DNA of 64,000 nt from positions 122,897 through 186,896 of the forward strand of contig NZ_JAAUWV010000005.1 of the NCBI RefSeq assembly GCF_014694405.1, given 5' to 3'. Below, piece by piece: positions 63,900 to 64,000 of this stretch. This stretch comes from Pseudoalteromonas sp. S16_S37. Its GTDB lineage: Bacteria > Pseudomonadota > Gammaproteobacteria > Enterobacterales > Alteromonadaceae. Under the pieces are notes generated by a model. The model did not search any database and was not told the DNA's origin. It saw only the letters and a list, made by a program, of their open reading frames with translations. How positions within the stretch are numbered: position 1 is the stretch's first letter; the number at the start of each line of letters is the position of its first letter. The translations under genes and the position numbers were made by a program.

Positions 63900-64000
63900 A
63901 TGAATACCACAACATCATTAGAGCAAATTAAAGCACAATTTGACCACTGGCGTCACAACAAAGACACGTTAGGCACTTTTACCCCCGTTGAATTGCGCAG
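63900..64000 (+). CDS. Probable IS66-type transposase accessory protein, N-terminus (partial)
   Basis: An ATG at 63900 behind AAGGTG opens a frame to the window end (33 residues): NTTTSLEQIKAQFDHWRHNK and LGTFTPVELR. The 'LEQIKAQFDHWR' beginning resembles the small helix-turn-helix accessory proteins at the start of IS66-family elements. Only the start is visible and the terminal inverted repeat could not be defined; the element border is probably near 63.82-63.85 kb, where the DUF4209 frame breaks off. Confidence 0.45.
   Translation, partial: MNTTTSLEQIKAQFDHWRHNKDTLGTFTPVELR

Overview
The window looks like a chromosome segment of a marine gammaproteobacterium of the Alteromonadales, most like Pseudoalteromonas. 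The reasons are the moderate, AT-leaning base composition, the family-level make-up of the housekeeping genes (ubiCA beside a FliL-like gene, glpEG, kbl-tdh, a Kdo-kinase type LPS core, a 1298-residue PurL) and the very large surface proteins. The genus is an inference from gene content, not a database match.

Layout. (1) 0-6.7 kb: the end of an HD-GYP protein, a LysR regulator, ubiquinone genes ubiC-ubiA, a FliL-like exported protein, glpE-glpG, and the threonine-degradation operon kbl-tdh. (2) 6.8-14.8 kb: a lipopolysaccharide inner-core block: gmhB with a heptosyltransferase, the Kdo kinase kdkA, hldE with gmhA, a Wzi-type outer-membrane protein, and waaA followed by a DUF1415 gene. gmhA, gmhB and hldE supply ADP-heptose, waaA attaches Kdo to lipid A, KdkA phosphorylates that Kdo, and the GT9 enzyme adds heptose. 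(3) 14.9-21.9 kb: a secreted orphan protein, a gene remnant, the ydbH-ynbE-ydbL operon (AsmA-like phospholipid bridge), a periplasmic unknown, a LysR/VOC divergent pair and a cupin. (4) 22-29.8 kb: purL, mltF, a small very basic protein, tadA and gsk.

(5) 29.8-57.6 kb is the striking part. About 28 kb between gsk and the glutaminase gene carry two paralogous minus-strand cassettes with the same order: methyltransferase-like, formyltransferase-like, (an extra 164-aa gene in one copy), phage tail-collar (microcystin-dependent-protein type) protein, and a giant multidomain surface protein (3771 and 3182 residues). The giants share a C-terminal half: putative-Ig, HYR, Calx-beta, thrombospondin-3-like calcium repeats, choice-of-anchor U and a GlyGly-CTERM-like sorting tail. 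In one giant the sorting tail is followed, in the same reading frame, by a signal-peptide-like segment and an outer-membrane beta-barrel. In the other cassette the formyltransferase has lost its catalytic residues. I think this duplicated cassette is the best candidate for an undescribed system: modification enzymes and a tail-collar protein serving a giant cell-surface protein.

(6) 58-59.9 kb: glutaminase, the ribosome hibernation factor hpf and tRNA-Thr. (7) From about 59.9 kb to the window end is one end of an integrative island. It begins at a 45-nt 3' fragment of tRNA-Phe (attachment site), followed by a tyrosine recombinase, a DUF4224 companion, a dual-specificity phosphatase, a truncated and probably frameshifted DUF4209 gene, and the beginning of what looks like an IS66-type insertion sequence.
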